Shown: positions 8,870 to 18,645, counted from the first letter of the stretch. The stretch is 64,000 nt of DNA from Methylomagnum ishizawai (GCF_019670005.1 NZ_AP019783.1:4428150-4492149), one strand, 5' to 3'. Translations and numbers: made by a program. The notes: a model not told the origin generated them from the letters alone.

Positions 8870-9514
8870 ATGAACGAACCCCAAGACAACGAACAAGCCC
8901 GCGACCGCCTTTTGCAAGCCGCCGTGGAAGTCTTCGGCGAACGCGGCTTCCGCGATGCCACGGTGCGGGACATCTGCGCCAAGGCGAGCGTCAATCCCGC
9001 CTCGGTCAATTATTACTTCGGCGGCAAGGAAGCCCTCTACCACGCCGCCCTGGCCCTGGCCTTCCAGGAAGGCGACCGCCGCTATCCACAGAACCCGGCC
9101 TTCGATGCCAGCCTGTCCCCGGAAGAGCGGCTCGGATCCTTCATCCGCGCCCTGTTGCTCCGGCTCACCGACAACAGCTTGTTCGGCAGCTATGGCCGCT
9201 TGATCGCCCGCGAAATCGCCGACCCCACCCCGGCCCTGGACTATATCGTCGAGACGATCCTGCGCCCCCGCATCCAAAACCTCCGCGAAATCCTGCCGGA
9301 CTTGCTCGGTCCCGGCTGGCGGGACCCCGATATTGCCCGCTGCATCTTCGCCATCCTGGGACTTTGCCTGGTCTACCAGCATTCCCGGCCCCTGGTGGAC
9401 CGCCTCTGTCCGGAAGTCATCGGCAGCCCCGAAGCCATCGCCGAAACCGCCGACTTCATCACCCGCTACACATTGGCGGCGCTCAAGCAACTCGCCGCCG
9501 GGAGCCAAGCATGA
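8870..9514 (+). CDS. TetR/AcrR-family transcriptional repressor of the efflux operon
   Basis: A 214-residue regulator. The N-terminal helix-turn-helix is typical (RDRLLQAAVEVFGERGF, then ATVRDICAKASVNPASVNYYF). The C-terminal ligand domain resembles the CerR/DUF1956 branch. It is the first gene of the operon, and its stop overlaps the next start (ATGA), so the five genes are translated together. Two matching palindromes in its promoter imply autorepression, released when an unknown ligand binds. The inducer cannot be read from sequence. Confidence 0.9.
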   Translation: MNEPQDNEQARDRLLQAAVEVFGERGFRDATVRDICAKASVNPASVNYYFGGKEALYHAALALAFQEGDRRYPQNPAFDASLSPEERLGSFIRALLLRLTDNSLFGSYGRLIAREIADPTPALDYIVETILRPRIQNLREILPDLLGPGWRDPDIARCIFAILGLCLVYQHSRPLVDRLCPEVIGSPEAIAETADFITRYTLAALKQLAAGSQA

Positions 9515-10671
9515 ACTACATCGCGCTGAAAATGCTGATGGGCGACCGCGGCAAATACCTCGGCATCGTGATGGGCCTGACCTTCGCCTCCCTCATCATG
9601 ACCCAGCAACCGGCCATCTTCGTCGGGCTGATGGCGCGGACCTACAGCTTCATCACCGACCTGGGCCTGCCCGATATCTGGGTCATGGATGCCAAGGTGC
9701 AGTTCGTGGACGACATCAAACCCCTACAGGACACCGAACTCTACCGGGTGCGGGGGATTTCCGGGGTGGAATGGGCCATGCCCTTGTACAAGGGCTTGAT
9801 CAAGGCGCGGCTGTCGAACGGCAATTTCCAGACCTGCATCGTGGTGGGCCTGGACGACGCCACCCTGATCGGTGGCCCGCCCCAGATGCTGGAAGGCCGG
9901 CTCGAAGACCTGCGCCGCAGCGACGGCGTGATCGTGGACATCGACGGGGCCAGGGAAAAACTGGCGAAACCGCCCGCCACCCCCGGCGGCCAACCCACGC
10001 CGCTCAAGCTCGGCGATACCCTGGAACTCAACGACCGCCGCGCCATCGTGGTGGGACTGGCCAAGGTGACGCGCACCTTCCAATCGCAACCGGTGATCTA
10101 CACCACCTATACGCGAGCCACCACCTACGCCCCCAGGGAACGCAAGCTCCTATCCTTCGTCTTGGTCAAGGCCAAGCCCGGCATCGATATTCCGGCCCTG
10201 ATCCAGCGCATCCAGGGCAACACCGGCCTCGCCGCGTACTCCCAGCAAGGCTTCAAACAGCTCACCGTGGACTACTTCATGCAGAACACCGGCATCCCCA
10301 TCAATTTCGGCATGTCGGTGGCCCTGGGTTTCATCGTGGGCGCGGCCATCGCGGGCCAGACCTTCTACAGCTTCACCCTGGAAAACCTGCGCCAGTTCGG
10401 CGTGCTGAAAGCCATGGGGGCCAGCAATGGCACCTTGCTGTCGATGATCCTGTTACAGGCGGCCTTGGTGGGCTGCACCGGCTACGGCCTGGGCGTGGGG
10501 CTGACCTCGCTGTTCGGCTGGTCGATGCGCAACACCATCCTGGCCTTCAAATTCCCCTGGCAATTGCTGGTGTTCAGCGGGGTGGGGGTGACGTTGATCT
10601 GCATATTCGCCGCCCTCATCAGTATCCGCAAGGTGATCAAGCTGGAACCGGCGACCGTGTTCAAAGGGTGA
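9511..10671 (+). CDS. ABC transporter permease, MacB/DevC (FtsX) type
   Basis: A 386-residue inner-membrane permease of the FtsX/MacB family: one N-terminal helix (about 15-40), a periplasmic domain (about 45-260), then three helices at the C-terminus (GFIVGAAIAGQTFY, the MILLQAALVGCTGYG region and LICIFAALISI). The ATG overlaps the repressor stop. With the following ATPase, adaptor and outer membrane factor it forms a MacAB-TolC/DevBCA-like tripartite exporter. Unlike MacB, the ATPase is a separate protein, as in DevCA. Substrate unknown. Confidence 0.88.
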   Translation: MNYIALKMLMGDRGKYLGIVMGLTFASLIMTQQPAIFVGLMARTYSFITDLGLPDIWVMDAKVQFVDDIKPLQDTELYRVRGISGVEWAMPLYKGLIKARLSNGNFQTCIVVGLDDATLIGGPPQMLEGRLEDLRRSDGVIVDIDGAREKLAKPPATPGGQPTPLKLGDTLELNDRRAIVVGLAKVTRTFQSQPVIYTTYTRATTYAPRERKLLSFVLVKAKPGIDIPALIQRIQGNTGLAAYSQQGFKQLTVDYFMQNTGIPINFGMSVALGFIVGAAIAGQTFYSFTLENLRQFGVLKAMGASNGTLLSMILLQAALVGCTGYGLGVGLTSLFGWSMRNTILAFKFPWQLLVFSGVGVTLICIFAALISIRKVIKLEPATVFKG

Positions 10672-10675
10672 AACC

Positions 10676-11404
10676 ATGGCTCCAAACACCCAAACCGCCC
10701 CGCTGGCCGTGCGCTGCCAAGGCGTGGTCAAAACCTACGACACCGGCGGGCAGAAGCTCACCGCCCTGCGCGGGATCGATCTCGACATCCGCCAAGGCGA
10801 ATTGATGATGCTGGTGGGTCCGTCCGGCTGCGGCAAGACCACCTTGATTTCCATCATCGCCGGGATACTCGACCAGAGCGCAGGCATGTGCGAGGTGTTC
10901 GGCCAGGATTTGGCCCATCTGCCGCAGAAACGCAAGTTGAAATTCCGGGCCGAGAACATCGGCTTCGTATTCCAGGCCTACAACCTGCTGCCGTCCCTGA
11001 CCACCACCGAGAACGCCGCCGTGCCCCTCATCATCAACGGCGTGCCGCGCCAGGAAGCCGAGCGCCGGGCCGCGGCGGTGCTGGAGCGGGTGGGCCTGGG
11101 CGAGCGCCTGCGCTCCCTGCCCTCGCAGTTATCGGGCGGACAACAGCAGCGGGTCGCCATCGCCCGCGCCCTGGTCCACAACCCGCGCCTCATCGTCTGC
11201 GACGAACCCACCAGCGCCCTCGACCATCAAACCGGCCACACGGTGATGGAACTACTGCGGGAAGTGGCCCTGGACGCCCACAAGGTGTTGGTGATCGTGA
11301 CCCACGACGCCCGCATCTTCGAGTTCGCCGACCGCATGGCGCACATGGACGATGGGCGGATTATCCAAATCGAAACGCCCAAGCGCGGACAACCCTCCCC
11401 CTGA
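10676..11404 (+). CDS. ABC transporter ATP-binding protein (MacB/LolD/DevA type)
   Basis: A 242-residue ATPase that powers the permease encoded just before it (4-base gap). It shows Walker A GPSGCGKTT, a Q-loop in FVFQAYNLLPSLT, the signature LSGGQQQRVAIARAL and Walker B LIVCDEPTSALD followed by the switch histidine in VIVTHDAR. Residue order and length match the LolD/MacB/DevA group that drives mechanotransmission rather than classical import. Confidence 0.92.
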   Translation: MAPNTQTAPLAVRCQGVVKTYDTGGQKLTALRGIDLDIRQGELMMLVGPSGCGKTTLISIIAGILDQSAGMCEVFGQDLAHLPQKRKLKFRAENIGFVFQAYNLLPSLTTTENAAVPLIINGVPRQEAERRAAAVLERVGLGERLRSLPSQLSGGQQQRVAIARALVHNPRLIVCDEPTSALDHQTGHTVMELLREVALDAHKVLVIVTHDARIFEFADRMAHMDDGRIIQIETPKRGQPSP

Positions 11405-11435
11405 ACCGAACAAAAACCCCTGCCCCGGAGGCAGT

Positions 11436-12407
11436 ATGCTCCCTAAACCCATCCTCCCCACCCTCGCCCTGGCCGGCTTCCTGTTCGGGGTGTATTCGGC
11501 GGTCCACGGCAACCAGCCCCAGGCCATCGCCCAACCCGTGTCGGAACCGGCCCAAGCCCCCTTCCCCAACTTCATCGCCGGTTCCGGCATCGTCGAGGCC
11601 CGCAGCCACAACCTGGAAATCGGCACGCCCCTGCCCGGCATCGTCAAAACCCTGGCCGTGAAGGTCGGCGATAGGATCGAGGCGGGCGCGGTGCTGTTCG
11701 TCCTGGACGACCGCGAGCCCCAGGCCGAACTCGCCATCCGCCGCGCCGACCTGATCCGCGCCCAGGCCGGGGTGGCCGAAGCCGCCGCCTCCGTCACCGA
11801 TGCCAAAACCCTGCTGACCCTGGCCGAAGCCGTCACCGACCGCCGCGCCATCAGCACCGAGGAACTCGACCGCCGCCGCAACGCCTTGCTCATCGCCAAA
11901 GCCCGGCTCGACAGCGCCAAGGCCCAGGTGACCCAGGCCGAGGCGCAATTGGAAGCCATCAAGACCACGCTGGACCGCCTCGTCATCCGGGCGCCGATGG
12001 CGGGCGAGGTGTTGCAAATCAATGTGCGGCCCGGCGAATTCGCCCAGGCCGGGGTAAACAGCACGCCATTGTTGGTGATGGGCAACCTGGACCATCCCCA
12101 TGTCCGGGTCGATATCGACGAGAACGATGCCTGGCGCTTCCGGCCCGGCGGCAAGGCGGTGGCCTTCCTGCGCGGCAACCGCCGCTTCAGCGCCCCCCTG
12201 ACCCTGTCCTATGTCGAGCCCTATGTGGTGCCCAAGCGCTCCCTCACCGGGGACAGCACCGAGCGGGTGGATACCCGCGTGCTGCAAGCGCTCTACAGCT
12301 TCGACCGCGACCGATTGCCGGCCTATGTCGGCCAGCAGTTGGATGTGTTCATCGAAGCGCCGGCCGAAGACGCGGCGGCCTCCGCGGCGCCGGGAGCCCG
12401 GCCATGA
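11436..12407 (+). CDS. Periplasmic adaptor (membrane fusion) protein, HlyD/DevB type
   Basis: A 323-residue membrane fusion protein. The N-terminal hydrophobic segment (LPTLALAGFLFGVYSAV) anchors or exports it, then come a barrel-sandwich/lipoyl half (IVEARSHNLEIGTPLPGIV), an alpha-helical hairpin rich in A, E and R (about residues 90-180) and a second lipoyl half (VIRAPMAGEVLQINVRPGE). It bridges the ABC permease and the outer membrane channel. The ATG at 11436 is preceded by GGAGG-like sequence. Its stop overlaps the next start (ATGA). Confidence 0.88.
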   Translation: MLPKPILPTLALAGFLFGVYSAVHGNQPQAIAQPVSEPAQAPFPNFIAGSGIVEARSHNLEIGTPLPGIVKTLAVKVGDRIEAGAVLFVLDDREPQAELAIRRADLIRAQAGVAEAAASVTDAKTLLTLAEAVTDRRAISTEELDRRRNALLIAKARLDSAKAQVTQAEAQLEAIKTTLDRLVIRAPMAGEVLQINVRPGEFAQAGVNSTPLLVMGNLDHPHVRVDIDENDAWRFRPGGKAVAFLRGNRRFSAPLTLSYVEPYVVPKRSLTGDSTERVDTRVLQALYSFDRDRLPAYVGQQLDVFIEAPAEDAAASAAPGARP

Positions 12408-13858
12408 AGCCGCGCCTCCTGCCCTGGTTGCTGGCGGGGCTGCTGGCCGGCTGCACGGTCGGTCCCGATTACGAACGGCCCAAACTGCCCACGCCGCCGC
12501 GCTGGCGCGAAGCCCCCGCCCAGGCCACCGCGCCCGCCGCCGAATGGTGGAAGGCGTTCAACGACCCGGTGCTGGACCGGCTGGTCCGGCAAGCCCTGGC
12601 CGCGAACCTCGACCTCAAGCAAACCGCCGCCCGCATCGCCGACGCCCGCGCCCAGGGCCACAGCATCATCGCCAGCGCCCTGCCCAGCCTGGATGCCCAC
12701 AACAGCACCAGCCGCAGGCTCAACAACTTCGCCAGCAGCGGCAACTCGGGCAGCGCGGCGGGCAGCGGCCTGGGCGTGGGCAAGCAGATCGTCAACATCT
12801 TCCAGACCGGCTTCGACGCCCAATGGGAATTGGATTTCTTCGGCGGGGTGCAACGCGCCTTCGAGGCCGCCGAAGCCTCGCTCGACGCCGAGGAGGAAAA
12901 CCGCCGCGCCGTGGTGGTGTCCCTGTTGGGCGAAGTGGCCCGGCAATACATCGGGGTCCGCGCCAACCAGCGCCAAATCGCCATCACCCAGGACAACCTC
13001 CGCGCCCAGGCCGACACCCTCGAACTGACCCGCGCCCGCGAACGGGCCGGGCTCGCCACGGGACTGGAGGTTTCGCAGCAAGAAGCCCAGGTCGCCACCA
13101 CCCGCGCCCAATTGCCGGTGTACACCACCGGACTCCAACAAGCCCTGCACGCCCTGGCCGTGCTGCTGGGCCAGGCCCCTGCCCAACTGGCCGAACTGCC
13201 GGGCGAAACGGCGCGGGTCCCCAGCGCCGCGCCCGGCCTGGTGGCCGACCTGCCGTCGGAACTCTTGCGCCGCCGTCCGGATATCCGCAAGAGCGAGCGG
13301 CTGTTGGCGGCGGCCAACGCCCAGGTCGGGGTCGCCATCGCCGAACTCTATCCCAAAATCAACCTCTCGGCCTTCATCGGCATCCAGAACACTCACATCA
13401 CCGATTTCACGCCCATCGGCAAATCCTGGTCCATGGCCTCCTCGGTGAGCCTGCCCATCTTCAACTGGGGCCGCATCCAGGCCAATATCGACAGCAAACA
13501 AGCCCAGCACCAGCAGGCTTTCCTGACCTATCAAAGCACGGTGCTGAACGCCTTCAAGGAAGTGGAGGACGCCCTCGCCGCCTATGCGGAGGAACAGCGC
13601 CGCCGGACCGATTTGGCCGAGGCGGTCGAAGCCAGCCGCTTGGCGATGGCCCTGGCGGAAGAGCGCTACGCCCGGGGTTTGACGACCTTCCTGGACGTGC
13701 TGGAAACCCAGCGGGCGCTGTATGCGGCGGAGAGCAACCTGGTCGCCAGCGAGTCCCTGGTTTCAACCGACTTGGTGGCTTTGTACAAGGCCCTGGGCGG
13801 GGGCTGGCAGGTGGTGGAACCCGACCGCGCCCAGATGGACACCGCCGCGGCGGAATAG
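12404..13858 (+). CDS. Outer membrane efflux lipoprotein (NodT/TolC family)
   Basis: A 484-residue outer membrane factor. The signal peptide ends in a lipobox (LAGC at residues about 16-20), followed by the family-typical TVGPDYERP. Two repeats of the OEP domain follow, with long helices and the conserved LPSELLRRRPDI segment. It closes the tripartite exporter operon that begins with the TetR gene. Confidence 0.92.
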   Translation: MKPRLLPWLLAGLLAGCTVGPDYERPKLPTPPRWREAPAQATAPAAEWWKAFNDPVLDRLVRQALAANLDLKQTAARIADARAQGHSIIASALPSLDAHNSTSRRLNNFASSGNSGSAAGSGLGVGKQIVNIFQTGFDAQWELDFFGGVQRAFEAAEASLDAEEENRRAVVVSLLGEVARQYIGVRANQRQIAITQDNLRAQADTLELTRARERAGLATGLEVSQQEAQVATTRAQLPVYTTGLQQALHALAVLLGQAPAQLAELPGETARVPSAAPGLVADLPSELLRRRPDIRKSERLLAAANAQVGVAIAELYPKINLSAFIGIQNTHITDFTPIGKSWSMASSVSLPIFNWGRIQANIDSKQAQHQQAFLTYQSTVLNAFKEVEDALAAYAEEQRRRTDLAEAVEASRLAMALAEERYARGLTTFLDVLETQRALYAAESNLVASESLVSTDLVALYKALGGGWQVVEPDRAQMDTAAAE

Positions 13859-13889
13859 CGGCGACCCCGCGCCCGCCGGCTTCGGCAGG

Positions 13890-13926
13890 CCAAACGCCGC
13901 GGAAGGCTGCACCCCACGGCGTTTGG
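13890..13926 (+). terminator. Stem-loop after the efflux operon
   Basis: Perfect 10-bp arms CCAAACGCCG / CGGCGTTTGG enclose a 17-base loop, 32 bases after the last efflux gene. There is no U-tract, so it is at best a weak or factor-assisted terminator. The gene-free stretch 13859-14247 otherwise holds only the 15-bp dyad listed next and AT-rich DNA ahead of the GTPase gene. Confidence 0.4.
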
Positions 13927-13938
13927 ATAAGAGTATCC

Positions 13939-13953
13939 GTCCGATTCCAGGAC
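13939..13953 (+). promoter_or_regulatory. Dispersed 15-bp dyad, copy A
   Basis: GTCCGATTCCAGGAC: arms GTCC/GGAC around a 7-base centre. The same pattern recurs in other intergenic regions of the window (near 16.6, 25.4 and 36.3 kb), usually with a TAT a few bases to the left. It reads like a binding site for a dimeric regulator. The nearest downstream gene is the truncated GTPase 295 bases away. Confidence 0.5.
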
Positions 13954-14247
13954 GCTTTTCCCGGAATTATGTTCGCACCGCACAAATACCGGACGGGATC
14001 GACTGATCCCCCTTTTTTATAACCCCGCGCCCGAAGCTTGCCCCTCCCGCCGCCATGCCCTACAAGCCGCATGGACCGGGCACCCGGACCGGCACGGGCA
14101 CCCCGCCCCAACCCGCAAAACGCCGAGAGCCCCGCCAGTTAAAACCCCCATGGGCCGACCGTCAAACCGGGTTTCGGTGTGACATTTTGCCTTATTTACG
14201 CGGGTTGTGCGGCATGAGATTATCCGGGATTTATCGAAGGTATCGAT

Positions 14248-14966
14248 ATGTTTTCCGAGCCCGCCCATAACCTCCTCCCGGATTCCCCCGCCCCTCCGGC
14301 GCGGCTGGCCGCCTATGCCGCGGCCCAATCCGAGGCGCTGGGACTCCTGGACCGGCTCGCCCGCCTCCATCCCCCCGTGGCCGCGCCCTGCCGGGCGCTG
14401 GCCGCCAAGCTGGCGGCGGAGCGCTTCGACCTGGCGGTGGTGGGCGAATTCAAGCGCGGCAAAAGCTGCCTGGTGAATGCCCTGCTGGGGGAAAACCTGC
14501 TGCCCACCGGCGTGTTGCCATTGACCTCGGTGCCGGTCGAAATCGGCCATGGCGGGGCGCTGGCCATCGAGGTCCGGTTCGACGACGGGGAACGGCTCGC
14601 CATCGGCCGCGACCAACTCGCCGACTACGCCACCGAGGCCGCCAATCCCGGCAACGCCAAGGGCGTGGCGGCGATCCGCATCGCCTTCCCGGCCCCCCTA
14701 TTGGAGCGCGGGCTGCGCCTGGTGGATACGCCGGGCGTGGGTTCGGCCCATCGCCATAACACCTTGACCACCCACGCGGCCCTGCCGCGCTGCGATGCCG
14801 CCCTGTTCGTGCTGGCGGCGGACCAGCCGGTCGGCCAGGCCGAACTGGATTTCCTGGAAACGGTCGGCGTCCACGCCCAGCGGATTTTCTTCGCGCTGAA
14901 CAAGATCGACCGCCTGGAAGACGGCGATATCGGGCCGGTGGCCGAGTTCGCCAGGGCGGTTCCGGG
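14248..14966 (+). pseudogene. Dynamin-like/Era-like GTPase, truncated after the G domain
   Basis: The first 240 codons encode a bacterial dynamin-like GTPase: G1 GEFKRGKSCLVNALLG, a G2 Thr in the LPLTSVP segment, G3 DTPGVGS and G4 NKID. Family members are usually 500-650 residues and carry a helical stalk and membrane paddle. Here recognisable sequence stops at about 14965, and the frame then runs to 15303 only by reading antisense through a pyrophosphatase remnant. The missing half implies a deletion; the product would lack membrane-remodelling parts. A GAAGG site precedes the ATG. Confidence 0.7.
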
Positions 14967-15067
14967 CGCGCCCACCGCCAACAAGGCGACCGCGTACAAG
15001 CCGCCACCGGGCACGTCCCCGCCCAAGCGATACGCCGCCGCCAGCGCCGCGCCCACCGCCAACAAGG
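14967..15067. repeat. 20-bp direct repeat at the deletion junction
   Basis: The 20-mer CGCGCCCACCGCCAACAAGG occurs at 14967-14986 and again at 15048-15067. The first copy lies exactly where GTPase homology ends on the plus strand and pyrophosphatase homology ends on the minus strand. On the minus strand both copies encode LLAVGA, so part of the identity may be coincidence of an alanine-rich membrane protein. Confidence 0.5.
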
Positions 15068-16228
15068 GCATCCAGACCGAGCCCAGGCCCGTGACCAGGT
15101 TGCCCGCCGGTCCTTCGGCGGAGGCCGCCGCGACCCGCCTGACCTGGGCCGAACCCAGGGCCACCCGGTGTTCGACCAGCGCCACCAGCAGCAGGACCAG
15201 GGCCAGGGCCAGGGCCAGGCCCACGGCGACCGCGCCGCAGGCACCCGCCCGGTCCAACACCGGCACCGCCCCCGACCGCCCCAGGAACCAATCGACGGCG
15301 TAGAACACCGCGCCGCCCCCCAGCAGCACGGAAACCAGGACGCCGCGGTATACGGCCCCCATCACCCGCCCCCGTCCGCGCACCAAGCGCACGAACCACC
15401 CCCCGGCCAGGGTGGCGGGCAGGATCGCCCCCGCCACCAGCAAGGGGAACTCGACCCAGGCGCTATCCGCCCCGAACAAGGCCCGGCCCAGCCACATGGC
15501 CGCGACCAGGATCACGGTCAGGCTTTCGTACAAATCGGCGGCCATGCCCGCCACCCCGACGCAATTCCCGGCCAAACCGGCAGCAAGGCTCCGTCGCGGG
15601 GCGGATCGCCCCCCTGGTCCGCGAGACCGGCCCCGGCGGCTCCCGTGCCCATGCCGACCCGCGCCGCCAAACTCGACAGCGACCCGCCCAGCGACCCGCC
15701 CAGCGACCCGCCCAACAAGCCGCGCAGGGCGATATCGACCGGCAAGGCCGCTTGCGCCACCCAGTAATAACCCGCGACCCCGGCCAGGGCCAACCCGGCC
15801 ACCCAGGCCCCCACCGCCGCGCCGCCGATGGCGACCGGGGCCAGGGCCTGCGCCCGTCCCAGCCCCGCCGTCCCGGCGGCGTGCCGACCGGCCCCCAGGG
15901 CGATCCTCAAACCCACCCAACCCGCCAGCGCCGAACCCAGCCCGCCGACCAACACGCCGTTGGCGATCCAGCCGACCACATAGCTATCGCCCAGGACCGC
16001 CGCCTTGGTGAAGGTCAATCCCAGCACCGTCAGCAAGACCAGCCCGGTGGCGAGATAACCGCGCCCGACCAGGGCCGCGGCGGCGGAACCCACCGCGGCG
16101 GCCGCCCGTTCCAGTTCCGGGGTGTTCCCCCGACGGCGGCCCAGGGTCCAACCCCGCCCCCAGCCATAGCTCGCCGCCAATGGCCCGGAGGCGAGGGCGA
16201 ATGCCAGTACTTTAATGCTCCCAATGGA
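14968..16228 (-). pseudogene. hppA: Remnant of a membrane-bound proton-pumping pyrophosphatase (HppA-like)
   Basis: Two adjacent minus-strand frames together resemble H+-pumping pyrophosphatase. The first (about 16220 to 15580) has helices plus AGYYWVAQAALPVDIALRGL and the SLGGSL/SLAARVG block. The second (about 15590 to 14968) has VAGMAADLYESLTVILVAAM and ASAEGPAGNLVTGLGSVW. The catalytic DVGADLVGKVE and DNVGDNVGD blocks are not recognisable, the reading frame shifts near 15580, no standard start codon is evident (the frame begins directly after the preceding gene's stop), and the last third is missing. About 415 of the usual 670-700 residues remain. It is a pseudogene. Confidence 0.7.
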
Positions 16229-16483
16229 TCAACTCAGGTTGCGGCTGGTGTAGGTCGTGCCGCCGCGGCCGCAACGCGGGCAGGCACCGGAGCGCCGCCG
16301 GGTATCCGCCAGTTCCCGCCGTAGCAGTTCCAACTCCTGGCGCATCTCGGCCATCGCCAGATGGATCTGCTCGAAATGGATTTGGAAGTAGCGGCTGGAC
16401 GGCCAGTGCAGGGGTTCCTCGCGGCCCTTGCCGTTGATACGGGTATGGGGATCGTCCCCGGCGTTGAATTGCAAACTGTTCAT
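16229..16483 (-). CDS. Small hypothetical protein with coiled coil and CxxC
   Basis: An 84-residue protein. The start at 16481-16483 (MNSLQF) is chosen because a GAGG site lies 7 bases upstream; an alternative in-frame ATG at 16528 adds 15 residues. The middle is a strong amphipathic helix (about residues 30-62, rich in E, L and R) and the C-terminus has a single CPRCG knuckle, so metal binding would need a dimer or partner. It ends directly before the pyrophosphatase remnant. No family recognised. Confidence 0.55.
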   Translation of the reverse strand: MNSLQFNAGDDPHTRINGKGREEPLHWPSSRYFQIHFEQIHLAMAEMRQELELLRRELADTRRRSGACPRCGRGGTTYTSRNLS

Positions 16484-16542
16484 CAAGTTGCCTCGGGTCA
16501 TTCGGAGTAAATCGAAAAGGGAAGACATAGCCCCGGCACCAC

Positions 16543-16628
16543 GTCCGGTTTCCGGTCGACCCCGCCATGGGGCGTCCGGTTTCCGGGCGTTTTTATAATA
16601 TTCTTTAAATATAGACCTGAAACCGGAC
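16543..16628. promoter_or_regulatory. Cluster of three 15-bp dyads, copies B, C and D
   Basis: GTCCGGTTTCCGGTC (16543-16557) and GTCCGGTTTCCGGGC (16574-16588) lie on the plus strand; GTCCGGTTTCAGGTC reads on the minus strand at 16614-16628. They are spaced 31 and 40 bases apart. The gene-free stretch 16484-16992 is much more AT-rich than its surroundings (16590-16770), as expected of a promoter region between the divergent hypothetical and oxidase genes. I see no convincing -35/-10 pair. Confidence 0.5.
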
Positions 16629-16992
16629 ATATTGCCTTTATCCGACCAGGATTTGGCATATTAAGACAGATTATAATAAACCGGATCAAGCCCCGGACCA
16701 GCCACCGCTTAATCAATATAAATCTTTGTTTATAAAGGAAAAATAAAAAATTTCCGCAGAATGAAAGCACTGTTTTCAACCGGGGGCGGCGCGGCAAATT
16801 GTCCTGCGTCCTTTTGCCGCATTTACCTCCGGCGGGCAACCGTGACAGGATAATCCGGCTCGGCCAGACGGGGGTATATATACCCTATTAACGATGCCCG
16901 GCATGGTTTTCACAACAAGATTGATGGCCGATTCCGGGGTATATCCGCCCGGTCGCGCTGGTCGGCAACAAACCCTTGAAGGAGTCCCCTGG

Positions 16993-18641
16993 ATGGAGAT
17001 GCTCGGGCTTTATCCCACTTGGTACGAACCCACCTTGGGCAGTGGCTGGGTGCTGGGCGTGATCGCCGTCATCCATGTGCTGGCCTCGCACACCTCGGTG
17101 GGGGCGGCGCTGGTGACCACTTGGCTGGCGACCGTGGCCGTACGCCGCGACCGCCCGGAGCTTTTGGAATATGTGCGGCGCTACGGCGTGTTCCTGCTGG
17201 TGTTTTCCTATGTGCTGGGTTCCATCACCGGGCCGGGCATCTGGTTCTCGGCCACGGTGGCGAGCCCGCGCGGGCTGGGCGCCCTGATCCACGCCTATGT
17301 GTGGTACTGGGCCACGGAATGGGTGTTCTTCGTGGTGGAGGTGGTGGGCATCTACTTGATGGTCTATCTGGCGGGGAGGGTGGACCGGCGGAGCTACCTC
17401 CGCGTCGCCTGGATTTTCGGGCTGGCGTCCTGGGCCACCCTGCTGGTGATCGTCGGCATCCTGTCGTTCATGCTATGGCCGGGACAATCCGCCTGGTTCG
17501 AGACCGGATCGAGCCTCGACGGCTTCTATGGTCCCTACACCTTCGCCCAGATCGCCAGCCGCACCTGTTTCATGCTGATGGCGGCGGCCCTGGCCGGGGG
17601 CTTGATCGCCTCCCGCATCGAGGACACGGCCTTCCGCGCCGAGATGACCGGCAAGCTGTCCCGGCTCGGCATCCCGGCGGCGATCCTGGGTTCGGTCTGT
17701 TTCCAATGGGGCTTGGCGACCCTGCCGGAAAGCGCCCATATCCTGCTCAAAACCCGCCTGCCGGGTTATTTCGTGCCGACAAGGCACCGCGCTGGCGGCG
17801 CCTGTCCTCGGCCATGCTGGACACCGCCAAGGTGGCGATTTCCATCACCATCGTACTGGGCGTGGCCCCCCTGCTGTTCGTGCAAACCCTCTACGATCCG
17901 TTCTGGTACGTCTCGAACGTGCTATCGGCGCGGTGGGCGATGGGCTTCATCGTGATCTTGATCGTGGCGTACTGGTCTCCGGGCTGCACGCCTGGAGCGC
18001 CGTCCGCTTCCTGTATTTCGTGGTGCTGGCCGTGCCGGTGACGGGGGCTTGGCTGTGGGGCTGCGAACGCTATCTGAACCAGCGTCCCGGCGAAGACCGC
18101 GACTACACCCGCTGGCTGGGCCAGCTGGGCTCGCGGCTGATGAGCGGCGGCGGATTGTTGGCCCTGCTGTGCTATAGCGCCTGGATGTCCTCCCTGCCCG
18201 GCACCGCCCAGGGCTTCGCGGCCTCGTTATGGTCGGTGCTGGCCCTGGTCGCGACCCTGGCCCTGGCGGTCTGTCCGCTGCTGTTCAAGGCCGGAGGCGG
18301 GGATTACCGGCCCTTCGCCATCGCCACCGCCGCCCTGCTCGCCATCGCCTGCGGACGGGAAGCCTTGCGCCTCGCCATCCTGGGCGGTGCCCATGGCTAC
18401 GACCTCGCCACCTATGCCGTGCATGTCGATGGCTACGGGGCGGGCTTGTTCTTCCTCACCTTCGCCGCCCTGGGGGGACCGGCGGTGGCGTTCTCCGTGG
18501 CCTTGTCCTGGGAGGCGGGGAAAGCGGCCACGCCCTATACCGCCTCGCCCAGGGTGGCCCGCCTGGGCGGTGGCGGCGCTGGGGGCCTGGGTCGCCCAAT
18601 ATTTCCTGTTCGGATTCCTCACCCTGCTGCGCCAAGGATGA
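16993..18641 (+). pseudogene. CydA-like (bd-type superfamily) oxidase subunit, three frameshifts
   Basis: The first frame (16993 to about 17775) has an N-terminal helix with VIHVLASHTSVGAALV, then SITGPGIWFSATVASP and further membrane helices, like CydA-type subunits; the quinol-binding GRQPW motif is not seen, so a cytochrome-c-using relative is possible. The protein continues in a second frame from about 17777 (KAPRWRRLSSAMLDTAKVAI), a third from about 17976 (LHAWSAVRFLYFVVLAVPV) and a fourth from about 18570 (WAVAALGAWVAQYFLFGF) to the stop. The shifts fit loss of one G, loss of one G and gain of one C. Together about 549 residues. GGAG precedes the ATG. Either real decay or base-calling errors. 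Confidence 0.7.
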
Positions 18642-18645
18642 ACCC

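Noticed and set aside
13890-13926. Strong intrinsic terminator after the efflux operon
   Set aside because: The hairpin is perfect but lacks a T-tract, so I list it only as a weak terminator or stem-loop.
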